Below are positions 44,885 to 54,122 of a DNA stretch of 64,000 bases, piece after piece. Under the pieces are notes generated by a model. It had not been told where the DNA came from. It searched no databases and worked only from the letters and a program-made list of their open reading frames with translations. The DNA is from Borreliella andersonii. Its GTDB lineage: Bacteria > Spirochaetota > Spirochaetia > Borreliales > Borreliaceae. The stretch's first letter is position 1. Each line of letters begins with the position of its first letter. The DNA lies in the NCBI RefSeq assembly GCF_032595875.1, contig NZ_CP132457.1, positions 310,001-374,000 of the forward strand, written 5' to 3'. The position numbers and the translations under genes were made by a program.

Positions 44885-46318
44885 ATGATTTCAAAATTAA
44901 CAAAAATTGTAGCAACAATATCTGATCTTAGATGCAACCCAGAACATATAAAAGATTTATACGATGCAGGGGTAAATGTTATAAGACTAAATACTGCTCA
45001 TCAATCACACGAAGATACAATAAAAGTAATAGACAATGTTAGAAAAATTTCAAATAAAATAGCACTAATGATTGATACAAAAGGACCAGAAGTTAGAACA
45101 GCAAATATTGAAAATCCTATTATTGTAAAAACTGGAGACAAAGTAATCATTTCAACTTCGCCTATTAATGAGCCTAATAACTTTCAAACCAATTATGATG
45201 GATTTATTAAAGAAGTGCCCCAAGGATCTAAAGTGCTAATTGACGACGGTGAGCTTGAAATGACCGTTGTTACCAAATTGCCTGACCGATTAATTTGTGA
45301 AATTAAAAATGACGGCCAAATTAAAAATAAAAAATCAATTAACACTCCTGGAATTTCTCTTAAACTACAATCAGTAACCGAAAAAGACAAAGGGTTTATT
45401 GAGCTTGCAGCAAAATACAATGTTGATTTTATTGCTCATTCGTTTGTAAGAAATTCCAAAGACGTCCAAGATGTTCAAAAAATTTTAACTGCCTCTGGAA
45501 ATCCTGACGTAAAAATCATATCCAAAATCGAAAATCAAGAAGGAATTGACAACATTGAAGAAATTGTAAAAGCCTCTTACGGAATAATGGTTGCAAGAGG
45601 AGATATGGGAGTTGAAATTCCTGCAGAAGATGTACCCATTGCTCAACTTAAAATAACACAAACCTGCATAAAATATGGAATACCCGTGATTACAGCAACT
45701 CAAATGCTTCATACAATGATTGAAAATCCAAGACCTACTAGAGCAGAAGTATCCGACATCGCTAACGCTATTTTAAACGGAACAGATGCAATTATGTTAT
45801 CCGGAGAAACCGCCTACGGGAAATATCCAATTGAAGCTGTAAAAATGATGACAAGCATTGCTAAAAAAGTTGAAAAACATAGAAAAATGACCTTATATAA
45901 GGATGAACTTTTTTACGATAAAAGTATTACAAGAAACTATATTATTAAATGCGCAATTGATGCCACAAAACTTATGGACGTAAAAGCAATTATTGTAGAT
46001 TCTCTGAGAGGCAAAACCGCAAGAATAATGGCAACTTACAGGGCAAGTGTTCCACTATTCATTACAACAAATAGCGAAAGGCTGGCAAGAGAATTATCAC
46101 TATCTTACGGAGTTTATTCTAATCTTGTAGACAATAATTTCAAAAGAACTACCGAATTTGTAGTAACTTCTCTTAAAATGTTAAAAGAACAAAATGTTGT
46201 TAATGACAAAGATACTGTAATAATTATTTCTGGGAACCCAAATAGAGATATGGAAAAAGGAACAGAATTTATGGAAATAAACACAGTAGAAGATGCAATC
46301 AAAGGACGAAATATATAA
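44885..46318 (+). CDS. pyk: Pyruvate kinase, Bacteroidetes-like subtype
   Basis: Last step of glycolysis: PEP and ADP to pyruvate and ATP. 477 residues. Motifs: ATISDLRCNPEHIKDLYDAG then VIRLNTAHQSHED, where most enzymes have RLNFSHG; DTKGPEVRT with the Glu typical of K+-dependent enzymes; IISKIENQEG with the catalytic Lys; VARGDMGVEIP; TATQMLHTMIENPRPTRAEV; and AIMLSGETAYGKYP. The SDLRC and NTAHQ wording recalls the pyruvate kinases of Bacteroidetes. GCGGAGGAAG provides a strong ribosome site. The Memo-like gene begins 17 bases downstream. Confidence 0.95.
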   Translation: MISKLTKIVATISDLRCNPEHIKDLYDAGVNVIRLNTAHQSHEDTIKVIDNVRKISNKIALMIDTKGPEVRTANIENPIIVKTGDKVIISTSPINEPNNFQTNYDGFIKEVPQGSKVLIDDGELEMTVVTKLPDRLICEIKNDGQIKNKKSINTPGISLKLQSVTEKDKGFIELAAKYNVDFIAHSFVRNSKDVQDVQKILTASGNPDVKIISKIENQEGIDNIEEIVKASYGIMVARGDMGVEIPAEDVPIAQLKITQTCIKYGIPVITATQMLHTMIENPRPTRAEVSDIANAILNGTDAIMLSGETAYGKYPIEAVKMMTSIAKKVEKHRKMTLYKDELFYDKSITRNYIIKCAIDATKLMDVKAIIVDSLRGKTARIMATYRASVPLFITTNSERLARELSLSYGVYSNLVDNNFKRTTEFVVTSLKMLKEQNVVNDKDTVIIISGNPNRDMEKGTEFMEINTVEDAIKGRNI

Positions 46319-46335
46319 AGCAAGCTAGAAACTCC

Positions 46336-47076
46336 TTGGTTGAAAACATATTTTATTCAAATAATACAAGCGACTTGTCATGTAAGTTGAAAGAAAAAAA
46401 AACTCACAAAGCCATACTAACAGGTTATGGAAGCTATGAGTTTTTTTTAAAAAATGAATGTTTGTTTAAAAAAATAATATCTAATCAAACTAATAATATA
46501 TTCATAATATCTGAAGCAAAAAGCGATTTTTTAATTAATATATCCAATCACAATGTGTGGAAAATTTTTAATAAAAATATTATAGTAAACCTAAAAATAT
46601 TAAAATTATTAAAGACTTTAAATTTTATTAATATAGACGATAAATTAATCGAAAATGATCATAAAATTGAAATTGCATTAAATTTTATTAGCAACATAAA
46701 GAAAAATATAAAAATAATTCCAATAATTTTTGGAAAAACTTGCAATAAGCATTTACTAAAATTTTGCGAGTTTTTAAAACCTTTTATAAACAGAGAAGAA
46801 AACTCATTTATTTTATTATCTTGCTTTACTTCAAAATCTACAAATATAAAAAAAGCCTTAAAGCTTGAAGAAAATTTAAAACATATCCTTCTTGAAAAAA
46901 AACTACCTAATCTTAATCTAATACTAGAAAGCTATAAATCAAAAAAAATATTTCCGGAAAATATAAATGCAATCATGACAATTTCAAACCTTTTTAAACA
47001 TTTCGAATTTACAGACTCAAAAATAACATTTAACTCCCCAGAATACTTTATATCAAGCAGCATTCTAATAAGATAA
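46336..47076 (+). CDS. Memo-like protein (AmmeMemoRadiSam B fold) lacking the metal ligands
   Basis: 246 residues from a TTG start at 46336; no better start exists, and the first residues (NIFYSNNTSDLSCKL) already match the family's GxFYPxxxxxLxxxL opening. Further matches: HKAILTGYGSYEF (family AIIAPHAGYxY), NIFIIS, then NDHKIEIALNFISNIKKNI with KIIPIIFG (family EHSLEMxLPFL...IVPIxVG), NSFILLSCF (LxVxSSDxxH), and a final YFISSSILI. The His residues of PHAGY, GPSHH and SDxxH are replaced; only the His of NDH (residue 109) remains. Fold kept, metal site lost: probably a pseudoenzyme or binding protein. By order BB0349, so far hypothetical. Confidence 0.65.
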   Translation: MVENIFYSNNTSDLSCKLKEKKTHKAILTGYGSYEFFLKNECLFKKIISNQTNNIFIISEAKSDFLINISNHNVWKIFNKNIIVNLKILKLLKTLNFINIDDKLIENDHKIEIALNFISNIKKNIKIIPIIFGKTCNKHLLKFCEFLKPFINREENSFILLSCFTSKSTNIKKALKLEENLKHILLEKKLPNLNLILESYKSKKIFPENINAIMTISNLFKHFEFTDSKITFNSPEYFISSSILIR

Positions 47077-47105
47077 AATTGTCAAAATTAAATCAAAATT
47101 AAAAT

Positions 47106-47384
47106 TTACAAAAAGTTTTCTATTCTTTTGCAGTTTTTCTTTAAAAAAGCATCAAGCCCCATCTTTGAAATACTTCTTAACGCACCAGCAGAAACCTTAA
47201 TGCCAACACTTCTTCCAAGACTTGGAATAAAAAATTTTTTATTTACTAAATTAACCTTAAAGGTTCTTTTGGTTTTTACTCCAATATGTTGTCCAGCTCC
47301 ACCTTTTTTCTTAGCAAGCCCCTTCCTTGGAACATTGTTTCCAAACATAGTTTTTTTCCCTGTTATCTCACACTTCCTAGCCAT
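47106..47384 (-). CDS. rpmB: 50S ribosomal protein L28
   Basis: 92 residues. MARKCEITGKKTMFGNNVPR at the start with the two-residue spaced Cys/Thr-Gly-Lys block typical of L28, then TKRTFKVNLVNKKFFIP and VGIKVSAGALRSISKMGL. The zinc-type second cysteine pair is absent. It lies 12 bases after BB0351 ends, on the same strand, and converges with the Memo-like gene without a clear terminator. Confidence 0.95.
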   Translation of the reverse strand: MARKCEITGKKTMFGNNVPRKGLAKKKGGAGQHIGVKTKRTFKVNLVNKKFFIPSLGRSVGIKVSAGALRSISKMGLDAFLKKNCKRIENFL

Positions 47385-47396
47385 TTTAACACTCCT

Positions 47397-48971
47397 TCAA
47401 TTATTATGATTTTTCTCCAAATATAAATCCATTAACTTTAAAAATAAAGCTAAACTACCCAAAATATTTTTCATTATGCCTCCAAAATTTAAATTGTTTC
47501 CATAGCTTTTAGCAAGATCCATATCAAGCTCTTTCCAATTATAAATCAGCTCTCTTTCCAAAGAGACTTTTGAATAGTCTGATAGACAATCTTGCAAACG
47601 CTGCTCAATAGAATATATTTTGGAATAATATTCACTTGATATAGTAAACGCCTTTTTATTAACATCTGCTATTATATTTAACAACAATTTCTCCGAAGAT
47701 TTATCCCCCAAAGAAGCTCTATGCAACAATGCATTTATTCTATTACCATAACCACCTTGCTCTCCTAAATTAGAATCAAAATCAACAAGATTTCCATAAA
47801 TATTAATCAAAGAATGCATGTCGTTAGACATTTCCCTTGAAAGCTCTATAAGCTTCCATTGTCCTTTAATAATAAGTAAATTAATAATATCATTAAGATC
47901 TTTTTTAACAAAATAAACAGTATATGTTCTTATATAAACTAAAAGTTCACAATAAATATATCCTGTAGTACTCATAATTTTAGATACGATCTTTTCATTC
48001 ATTTTTTCATTATAATTATCCAAATTTAAAAAAGAGATTCCTGGGAAAAGCTGTTCGGCCAATATTTTAGATTTGCTATTTTTTTGCAAAACTTTAATCT
48101 TTTCGATTTCGGTGGTAACATGCTTGGTAAGATCATTAAAAAATATTCTCGCTATTGAACTGGGTTTTTGCCCAACAGAAATAGGAAAATAATCTGGATC
48201 CCCACTAACATATCTTATTAAATATAAAATTTCTTTACTCTTATTTATATCCAAAATAGAAGAAATAATCTTCATCCAGACATTCAGCTTAATAGGAAAA
48301 TCTTCTTTATTTCCATAAATTTCTAAAATAACGTCATAAAGGTTTTTCCAAATAGAAATATTTTTAATACAAGAAATACATTCTAACAAATCTTTAAGAT
48401 CATCTATAATAACTCCACAACCTATAGAGCTGAATCTAGGTCTATACACAAAATCATCTTCTGGAAGTAGGTTATCAAAATTTTTAAGAACCAAATGATA
48501 TTGATATAAAACTAAATCAAAAAAATTATGCAAAGCTTGATAAGTTTCATCTATCAATTTAATTTGTTCTTGAGTTATGTTTTTAAACAAATAAGACAAA
48601 TTATTATGTAAATTTTTAGGAAAATCTGAAGCAAAACTTATGTTATCACTTGCAGAAAAAGAATAAATATAATCTAAAGATTTCTTCTGACTTTCATTTA
48701 AATATTTTTCAACAACAAAATGAACAATTTTATTGGAATTTTTATATCTTTGCGCAAATGACCTTAAGGGAGAAAAAATCTTATAAAAGTTATAAAGAAA
48801 TCTAGAAAATTGAGGTAAAGCCTGAATTTTTGAAGCATTAAAAAAATTGCTTACTCTGCCTAAACTAACTTTAACTTCTTTTAACCTTTTTTGCTTTATT
48901 TGCTCAGAAGTAAGTTCTTTATTGATACTAAACATAGAAAGTATAAAATCAAATAAACCCAAATTCATCAT
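47397..48971 (-). CDS. Hypothetical 524-residue helical protein
   Basis: I do not recognise a family. The chain is all-helical in appearance, charged, without signal peptide or membrane helix; it contains FSRFLYNFYKIFSPLRSFAQ and, near the end, ILGSLALFLKLMDLYLEKNH, a possible amphipathic C-terminal helix. A few short repeats of the type NLLxLxxxxI suggest an alpha-solenoid. Two ATGs lie in tandem after AGGGGG; the second (48968) has the better spacing. It is followed on the same strand by rpmB, 12 bases away. By order BB0351. Confidence 0.75.
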   Translation of the reverse strand: MMNLGLFDFILSMFSINKELTSEQIKQKRLKEVKVSLGRVSNFFNASKIQALPQFSRFLYNFYKIFSPLRSFAQRYKNSNKIVHFVVEKYLNESQKKSLDYIYSFSASDNISFASDFPKNLHNNLSYLFKNITQEQIKLIDETYQALHNFFDLVLYQYHLVLKNFDNLLPEDDFVYRPRFSSIGCGVIIDDLKDLLECISCIKNISIWKNLYDVILEIYGNKEDFPIKLNVWMKIISSILDINKSKEILYLIRYVSGDPDYFPISVGQKPSSIARIFFNDLTKHVTTEIEKIKVLQKNSKSKILAEQLFPGISFLNLDNYNEKMNEKIVSKIMSTTGYIYCELLVYIRTYTVYFVKKDLNDIINLLIIKGQWKLIELSREMSNDMHSLINIYGNLVDFDSNLGEQGGYGNRINALLHRASLGDKSSEKLLLNIIADVNKKAFTISSEYYSKIYSIEQRLQDCLSDYSKVSLERELIYNWKELDMDLAKSYGNNLNFGGIMKNILGSLALFLKLMDLYLEKNHNN

Positions 48972-49089
48972 CCCCCTAAAAGCTCTTCAGCTGCCTTACT
49001 CTATTTTCCAATTAAACATGGAAATTAATATAACTATAAAAATTATACATAATTTATTGTAAAATAAAAGAAAAAACTCGAATAATTTT

Positions 49090-50202
49090 ATGAGAATAAA
49101 AAACTTAATACTAACAGTAATTTTATTAATCAGTCCTAGCTGTTCAACAAATAAGAACATAGTTGTACTAACTGACAATAAAACAATACCATTTTATATA
49201 AATCAATTTAACATAGAAAATAAACTAAATTTTATAATTAAATTTAGAAATAATATTGACCTGCAAACAATAGAAAAAGAAAATGCACAAATAATTATTT
49301 CTAAAAACATTGGCAACATAAATACTACCAACCATTTTAAATCTATAAAAATCAATTATAATCCAGATTATCCCATCTTAAAACATATTTTCAAGCAATT
49401 TAATTATAAAATTATTCCATTAAGCTTTGACATTCCTATTTTAATCTATAAAAATACACATCACATTAAAAAATACATAAACACTAAATATTTAAAAGAA
49501 GAATACGATAATTTCATTAAAGATGGAAAATTTTTTATATCGCCTTATGTTTCTGAAAATTTATTTTATGTGATTTCTCAAATAAATAATGTAAAATTTT
49601 CTTTTGAAAGAAATAAATTAAATTATAATGAAAATCAAATTTTAGAAATGCTAGAATATTTTTCATCATTTTTAAATACAAAACAAATGGATCTTCAAAA
49701 AGATTTCTTTAATAGATACGGCTACCTAAAGCTAAATAAAATATTGCTTAATAAAAAATCTCTTTTAATAGCGGGATTGAGCAATATAACTTTCTACAAT
49801 AGCTTGAGCGAACAAGAAAAGGCACAAATAACATTTTCATATTTAACAAACAATAACAATGAAATTGTTATCTCAAACCCAAATTTTATTGGTATTTTAG
49901 AAACATCTGTTTTAACTAAAAAATTTATTAGCTGGATCCTGGATAAAAAAACTCAAAAAAACCTAATTGGATTTAATAATCAATCCCAATCAAATATATG
50001 TTTTGGATTTGCTAATGGTTTCACTCCTTACAAAGAATTAAATTTAAAAATAAAACATTCAATTGATGGAATATCTCCTTTTATCATTGACGAAACTCAA
50101 ATTAATAGCCATTCCTATGTATTGAGCAAAAAAACAATTGAAAAAGAAAACTTACTAATAAATGACTGGTTCTTCTCTAAGATTAATAATCTAAAAAAAT
50201 AA
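49090..50202 (+). CDS. Lipoprotein resembling a periplasmic solute-binding protein (BB0352)
   Basis: 370 residues. Lipoprotein signal MRIKNLILTVILLISPSC (Cys18). The mature sequence has hints of a type II solute-binding fold: NIVVLTDNKTIPFYINQF with FIIKFRN at the start, IIISKNIGNI, KIIPLSFDIPILIYKN at the hinge, and TKKFISWILDKKTQKNLIGF near the end, which resembles the 'fi.fl.s.e.Q' block of sugar or iron binders. No ABC permease genes adjoin. I saw no Shine-Dalgarno sequence in front of the ATG. Its surface or periplasmic location cannot be decided here. It converges on BB0353 with only 3 bases between. Confidence 0.7.
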   Translation: MRIKNLILTVILLISPSCSTNKNIVVLTDNKTIPFYINQFNIENKLNFIIKFRNNIDLQTIEKENAQIIISKNIGNINTTNHFKSIKINYNPDYPILKHIFKQFNYKIIPLSFDIPILIYKNTHHIKKYINTKYLKEEYDNFIKDGKFFISPYVSENLFYVISQINNVKFSFERNKLNYNENQILEMLEYFSSFLNTKQMDLQKDFFNRYGYLKLNKILLNKKSLLIAGLSNITFYNSLSEQEKAQITFSYLTNNNNEIVISNPNFIGILETSVLTKKFISWILDKKTQKNLIGFNNQSQSNICFGFANGFTPYKELNLKIKHSIDGISPFIIDETQINSHSYVLSKKTIEKENLLINDWFFSKINNLKK

Positions 50203-50205
50203 AAA

Positions 50206-52005
50206 TTAAATAAGTCTTTCCTTGTAATTTAAAGTAATTATTTTAAAAATAAGAAAAAACAATAATGCAGAAAGAATAAATAAAGATATGTACACACTAT
50301 TAAAAACATATATAAGAAAAGAAGTAAAAACAATTATAAAATAATTTACAAAAAGACAAGCAATCCCTGAGAAAATAGCTATCATTAATGAAACTAGAAA
50401 AATTATAGCCTTGGAATTGAAATTAAATTCTATTTTAGAAAACAAAAAGATAAAAAACGCCCCCATCAAAACTAGCAAAATAGGAGAAATCAGCAAAACT
50501 AAACTTAAGGAAAAAGTATTGATTAATTTCAAATTTAATATAGCAACCCTACAAAAAGCGCTTGGCAAATTTTGAATTTTTAAAAAAAATCCAAACTCAT
50601 TAAAATTTGAAAATAAAGCTAAATTTTCTACATTTTCATTAATTTTAACAACCTCTAAAACATTTGTATCAAAACTATCCGTAGACACAAAGACTTTGGT
50701 AAGGGTAATTTCGCTTTTCTCATTGTCTTTATCTAAAACATTTTGATACACAAAATTACCATTCAAAGTAGCAAATGGAATTTTAATATGCAATATAACA
50801 TTCCCTGTATTATTAAATCTAATAAGTTCAAAATTTTTTATTATTTTGGATTGATCGTTCAAGGCAACAACTTTTTGCATATAAATATAATCATAAAAAC
50901 CTTTCTCAAAATCTGGTTGCAATAAAAATACATCGTTTATCCCGTAATATTCAAAATATTTTTCAATCTCATCAAAAAAAAGATACCTCTTCCTAAGATT
51001 TTCAAGAGATTTATTTTTATAATTTAAAATTTCATTATCACCGGGCAATAACTTATGAAGATTCAAAAATCCATAATAAGCTAATTTAAATTTTTCAGTA
51101 TTAAGAAACAAAAAATTTTTTTGTTTCTCTTCAAAAATCAATTGCATTTTTTCTTTTTCAAAATTCCTGTTTTCATTAATAAACTTTAAAGTTAAATTTA
51201 AAAGTGCGACAAAATTATCGTCTTTTGTTGCAACATAAGCAATATAAGCAAAGTAATTGGCTGTATAATAATCATTTTGAGAAATAAATTCATTAACAAT
51301 ATTTAAAAAATCCTGCTTTTTAAGACTTTGCAAGGGATATTTAGAAAAAGTTTTTTTAACCTTTTCTAGGTTAACGTCATAAATTGGAATTTTACTATAT
51401 TCAGATTTCACTAAATAATAATTTGTTAAAAGCTCTTCATTATTAACATAAATAATTCGCATTTTATCATATATTCTAATCAAATTTTCAAGATATTTTC
51501 TCTTTTGCCTCATTGAATCTGTCAAATCGGAAAACAAAAAAAATCTATTTGCAGACAAACTTATATCTATATTTTTAATTTTAAGAGATATTTCATTTGC
51601 TTCACTTTCAAGAAGATTATACCTGTCGTAACTAAATTTATACTCATTTCTCTGAGAAATTATATAAGGCAAAATTAAATTAAATATAAAAGTAAAAAAA
51701 AGCCCTATAATAAAAAATAATAGTAAAAATACATAAAGTCTAGAAAATAAATATCCATTATACGATTTTAAATAAGCCTTTACTTCTTGTTGAACAAAAA
51801 AAGCAAAGTAAATACAAACAATAAAAATAAAAAATCCATAAAAATACTTATAAAAAAGCAAAATAGAATCAAAAAAAGTTGCTATTAATTTATGTTTTTC
51901 TAAAAAATTTTCTCCAAAAAAATACGAATAACTAAAAAGCAAGATTATAAAAAAACACAGAAAAATAATAAAATTGCTCAAAAATGCATAAATTTCTCTT
52001 TTCAT
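50206..52005 (-). CDS. Hypothetical multi-pass membrane protein
   Basis: 599 residues. Three membrane helices in the first 115 residues (FIIFLCFFIILLFSYSYFFG; FYGFFIFIVCIYFAFF; FLLLFFIIGLFFTFIF), a large soluble part from about 120 to 490 with helical and beta segments (for instance IDISLSANRFFLFSDLTD, KLAYYGFLNLHKLLPGDNEI), then about four more helices before the C-terminal KERLI. Phe and Leu content is extreme. I see no known transporter motif. It follows the next membrane-protein gene by 13 bases, so the two probably act together; both lie downstream of carD. By order BB0353. Confidence 0.75.
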   Translation of the reverse strand: MKREIYAFLSNFIIFLCFFIILLFSYSYFFGENFLEKHKLIATFFDSILLFYKYFYGFFIFIVCIYFAFFVQQEVKAYLKSYNGYLFSRLYVFLLLFFIIGLFFTFIFNLILPYIISQRNEYKFSYDRYNLLESEANEISLKIKNIDISLSANRFFLFSDLTDSMRQKRKYLENLIRIYDKMRIIYVNNEELLTNYYLVKSEYSKIPIYDVNLEKVKKTFSKYPLQSLKKQDFLNIVNEFISQNDYYTANYFAYIAYVATKDDNFVALLNLTLKFINENRNFEKEKMQLIFEEKQKNFLFLNTEKFKLAYYGFLNLHKLLPGDNEILNYKNKSLENLRKRYLFFDEIEKYFEYYGINDVFLLQPDFEKGFYDYIYMQKVVALNDQSKIIKNFELIRFNNTGNVILHIKIPFATLNGNFVYQNVLDKDNEKSEITLTKVFVSTDSFDTNVLEVVKINENVENLALFSNFNEFGFFLKIQNLPSAFCRVAILNLKLINTFSLSLVLLISPILLVLMGAFFIFLFSKIEFNFNSKAIIFLVSLMIAIFSGIACLFVNYFIIVFTSFLIYVFNSVYISLFILSALLFFLIFKIITLNYKERLI

Positions 52006-52018
52006 AAGTCTTAAAGAA

Positions 52019-52969
52019 TTAACTACCCTTATATAAATTATTATCTAAATCTTTGCTGATTTTAATATATTCTGAAACAAAGCCAAATAAATAGGTAGAA
52101 AAAAAAGTTAAAACACAAAAAACAAAAGGAATAAAATCAGATATCATGCTCTTTCCTATTATTACATTATAAATCTTAGGAAACTCAATCGAATAGACAT
52201 TATAAATTTTTAAAAAAAGTATAATAAAAATGGGATAAAGAAATATTGCAAAATTATTTGAAAAAATGAGATTAAAAACATAAGAAAACGCAAATAACAA
52301 TAAAGAAATTCCCAATATATTAAAAATTAAACTTAAATAATTGAGTGAGAGTAAAAAATTATTCAAAAGTTTTAAATCTCTGAAAAGAAAATCAACAAAA
52401 TTATTATAAATCTTTTGCTCTAAAAAATTATTCTCAACAAAATTGATCTTACTAAAATCAGAAAGATTTGACTGGTAAGAAAAACCCTTATCCCCTTTAT
52501 CATTCTCTGAAACGTTTAGAACTCCATTAAAACCATAAAATCTGAGCTTATTGCTAGAAAATATTATTTCATCATTTAAAAAATGCACAACCTCATCTTT
52601 AAGGATAAAATTATCATTTCCATTACTATTAATATAGTAAGAATGAAAACTATGACTAACCAAAAATCCTAAATAAGAAAACAATAAAATAAGAACAAAG
52701 ATAATACAATAAAAATAGAAAGTCTCTCTAGATGACTTTAAAACTATCCCATAAAAGGGACAAGACATTCTCATAAAAGTAACAACAAGAGACAAAGGGA
52801 AAGAATAAATATAGGCATTGTAATAAAGATTGTAACTAAAAATAGAAAAATTAAAATACAAAAACTTGTATTTTAGATAAAATGTACATATAAACATTAA
52901 AGAAAAAAGGCAAAATATTAAGATAAACCTGCAAATTATCAAAAAGATCAATCTTAAAGAATCAAACAC
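52019..52969 (-). CDS. Hypothetical multi-pass membrane protein, GTG start
   Basis: 316 residues starting at the GTG at 52969, which has GGAGG (52977-52981) 7 bases upstream; an ATG at 53059 would begin 56 bases inside carD and add 30 basic residues, so I reject it. Helices: LRLIFLIICRFILIFCLF near the start, FPLSLVVTFMRM, YCIIFVLILLFSYLGFLV, a soluble middle (about residues 105-195), then YLSLIFNILGISLLLFAFSY, FLYPIFIILFLKI and VFCVLTFFSTYLFGFV. No family recognised. The layout resembles a membrane permease domain such as LptF/LptG, but no motif confirms this. It is followed by BB0353. Confidence 0.75.
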   Translation of the reverse strand: MFDSLRLIFLIICRFILIFCLFSLMFICTFYLKYKFLYFNFSIFSYNLYYNAYIYSFPLSLVVTFMRMSCPFYGIVLKSSRETFYFYCIIFVLILLFSYLGFLVSHSFHSYYINSNGNDNFILKDEVVHFLNDEIIFSSNKLRFYGFNGVLNVSENDKGDKGFSYQSNLSDFSKINFVENNFLEQKIYNNFVDFLFRDLKLLNNFLLSLNYLSLIFNILGISLLLFAFSYVFNLIFSNNFAIFLYPIFIILFLKIYNVYSIEFPKIYNVIIGKSMISDFIPFVFCVLTFFSTYLFGFVSEYIKISKDLDNNLYKGS

Positions 52970-53003
52970 AGCAAATCCTCCCCACTCGAAAATTGAAAAA
53001 ACT

Positions 53004-53492
53004 TTAAGCCTTTTTGTTATTAACCAAAATATTTTTGATCTTCTTCTTAGCCTCTTCAAAGCTAATTTGTAAAGCTAAACTAATCTCGTGCTCCAATATT
53101 AACTCAAAATCATTCAAAATCCTTTTTTCATAAAAAGGAAGTTCTTTTTGAGTAGATTTTTTATATAAAAACTTATATAACTTTGCTGTATCTAAAATAT
53201 CGCTTTTTTTATAAAATTCATGACCACCATCTTTTATTTTTTTTGAATCTATTTGGCCTTCAAACTCTTTAATAACATCAAAAACTTCTTCTACCTTTTC
53301 CCTGCTAACCAAAGCTCTAATTCCAAAATCGTCAACTTTAGCAACAGGAACCATAAAAATCATATCACTAAATGGAAAATGTATTTCATAATAATCAATA
53401 ATCTCACCATTAAACTCTTTAGTCCTAATATCCTTAATCGTGCCTACTCCATGCATTGGATAAACTACTGATTGATTTAGCAAAAATGCCAT
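53004..53492 (-). CDS. ltpA: LtpA, CarD/CdnL-family transcription regulator (BB0355)
   Basis: 162 residues. N-terminal RNA-polymerase-interaction domain: FLLNQSVVYPMHGVGTIKDI, then YYEIHFPFSDMIFMVPV, matching CarD_CdnL. C-terminal helical DNA-binding part with DTAKLYKFLYKKSTQKELPF and ILNDFELILEHEISLAL, as in CarD (LAxExxxLxxEIAxAL). In B. burgdorferi BB0355 was named LtpA; it is made at low temperature and needed in the tick-mouse cycle (established). CarD proteins bind the polymerase beta subunit and stabilise the open complex. It lies in a leftward run with ctpA, rsmE and the TagA-like gene. Confidence 0.93.
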   Translation of the reverse strand: MAFLLNQSVVYPMHGVGTIKDIRTKEFNGEIIDYYEIHFPFSDMIFMVPVAKVDDFGIRALVSREKVEEVFDVIKEFEGQIDSKKIKDGGHEFYKKSDILDTAKLYKFLYKKSTQKELPFYEKRILNDFELILEHEISLALQISFEEAKKKIKNILVNNKKA

Positions 53493-53528
53493 ACTTACCT
53501 CATAAATATAGAGTTAAAATTTAAAAGC

Positions 53529-54122
53529 TCATAAAAAAACGCTTAAATTGGTTCTAATATTAAATTTATTTTCATAAAATAAATTTTCAAGATATCTATT
53601 ATTACAAAAGCTTATTATTACACTAGGAGTAAGTTTATTAATATTTGCAAAAAACATTTCTTTATTTCTCTTTACAGCTTTTAAATCATAATACCCAATA
53701 AAACTAATTTCTTTATGAGATTCTTTCAATCTCAAAAACTTTTTCTTTGAAATTACTTTGTCTTTGTCAATAATATAACATGTTTTATGGGCATTTTCTA
53801 GTATTTCCATTAAAATGAGAAGAACTGTATTCGAATCATAACAGTCAATATTAACTCTTTTAAAAATCCTAAAAAAAATTCTTACAATCTTAGAATTTAA
53901 AAAAACAAGAGAAGAGTTTTTAATGTGATTTCTAAATTTTTTAAAAATCAAAGCCTTTAGAAAAGCTTTAAGTCCAATAAAAATTACTATTGAATGATAA
54001 GGATGTCCTGAAAGGTAGATAAATCTGCTTATAAGCTTGTTATGGCTATCAAAAACATCTATAGGCACACCTAAAAAATAAAATCTGTCTGGTTTTGAAT
54101 ATATGTCTTTTAAATTAGCCAT
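53529..54122 (-). CDS. WecG/TagA/CpsF-fold protein, probably inactive as a glycosyltransferase
   Basis: 197 residues. The scheme matches TagA: FLGVPIDVFDSHNKLISRFI at the start, IKNSSLVFLNSKIVRIFFRI where the family has the ADLVLPDGxGxV block, LLILMEILENAHKTCYIIDK for the ...LL..A...g..vFLlG segment, and EISFIGYYDL for the IVGxxxGYF block, then KLTPSVIISFCNN. However, the DG pair and the G-x-P-x-Q-E motif of active members are absent, and the chain is about 50 residues short. It overlaps rsmE by 8 bases. Borrelia has no teichoic acid or O-antigen, so an altered role is likely. By order BB0356 or BB0357. Confidence 0.45.
   Translation of the reverse strand: MANLKDIYSKPDRFYFLGVPIDVFDSHNKLISRFIYLSGHPYHSIVIFIGLKAFLKALIFKKFRNHIKNSSLVFLNSKIVRIFFRIFKRVNIDCYDSNTVLLILMEILENAHKTCYIIDKDKVISKKKFLRLKESHKEISFIGYYDLKAVKRNKEMFFANINKLTPSVIISFCNNRYLENLFYENKFNIRTNLSVFL

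Noticed and set aside
45193..45712. Minus-strand frames opposite pyk
   Set aside because: Pyk is certain on the other strand; these frames lack ribosome sites and similarity.
52970..53059. ATG start for the membrane-protein gene inside carD
   Set aside because: A GTG at 52969 has a perfect GGAGG 7 bases upstream, and the longer form would overlap carD by 56 bases.
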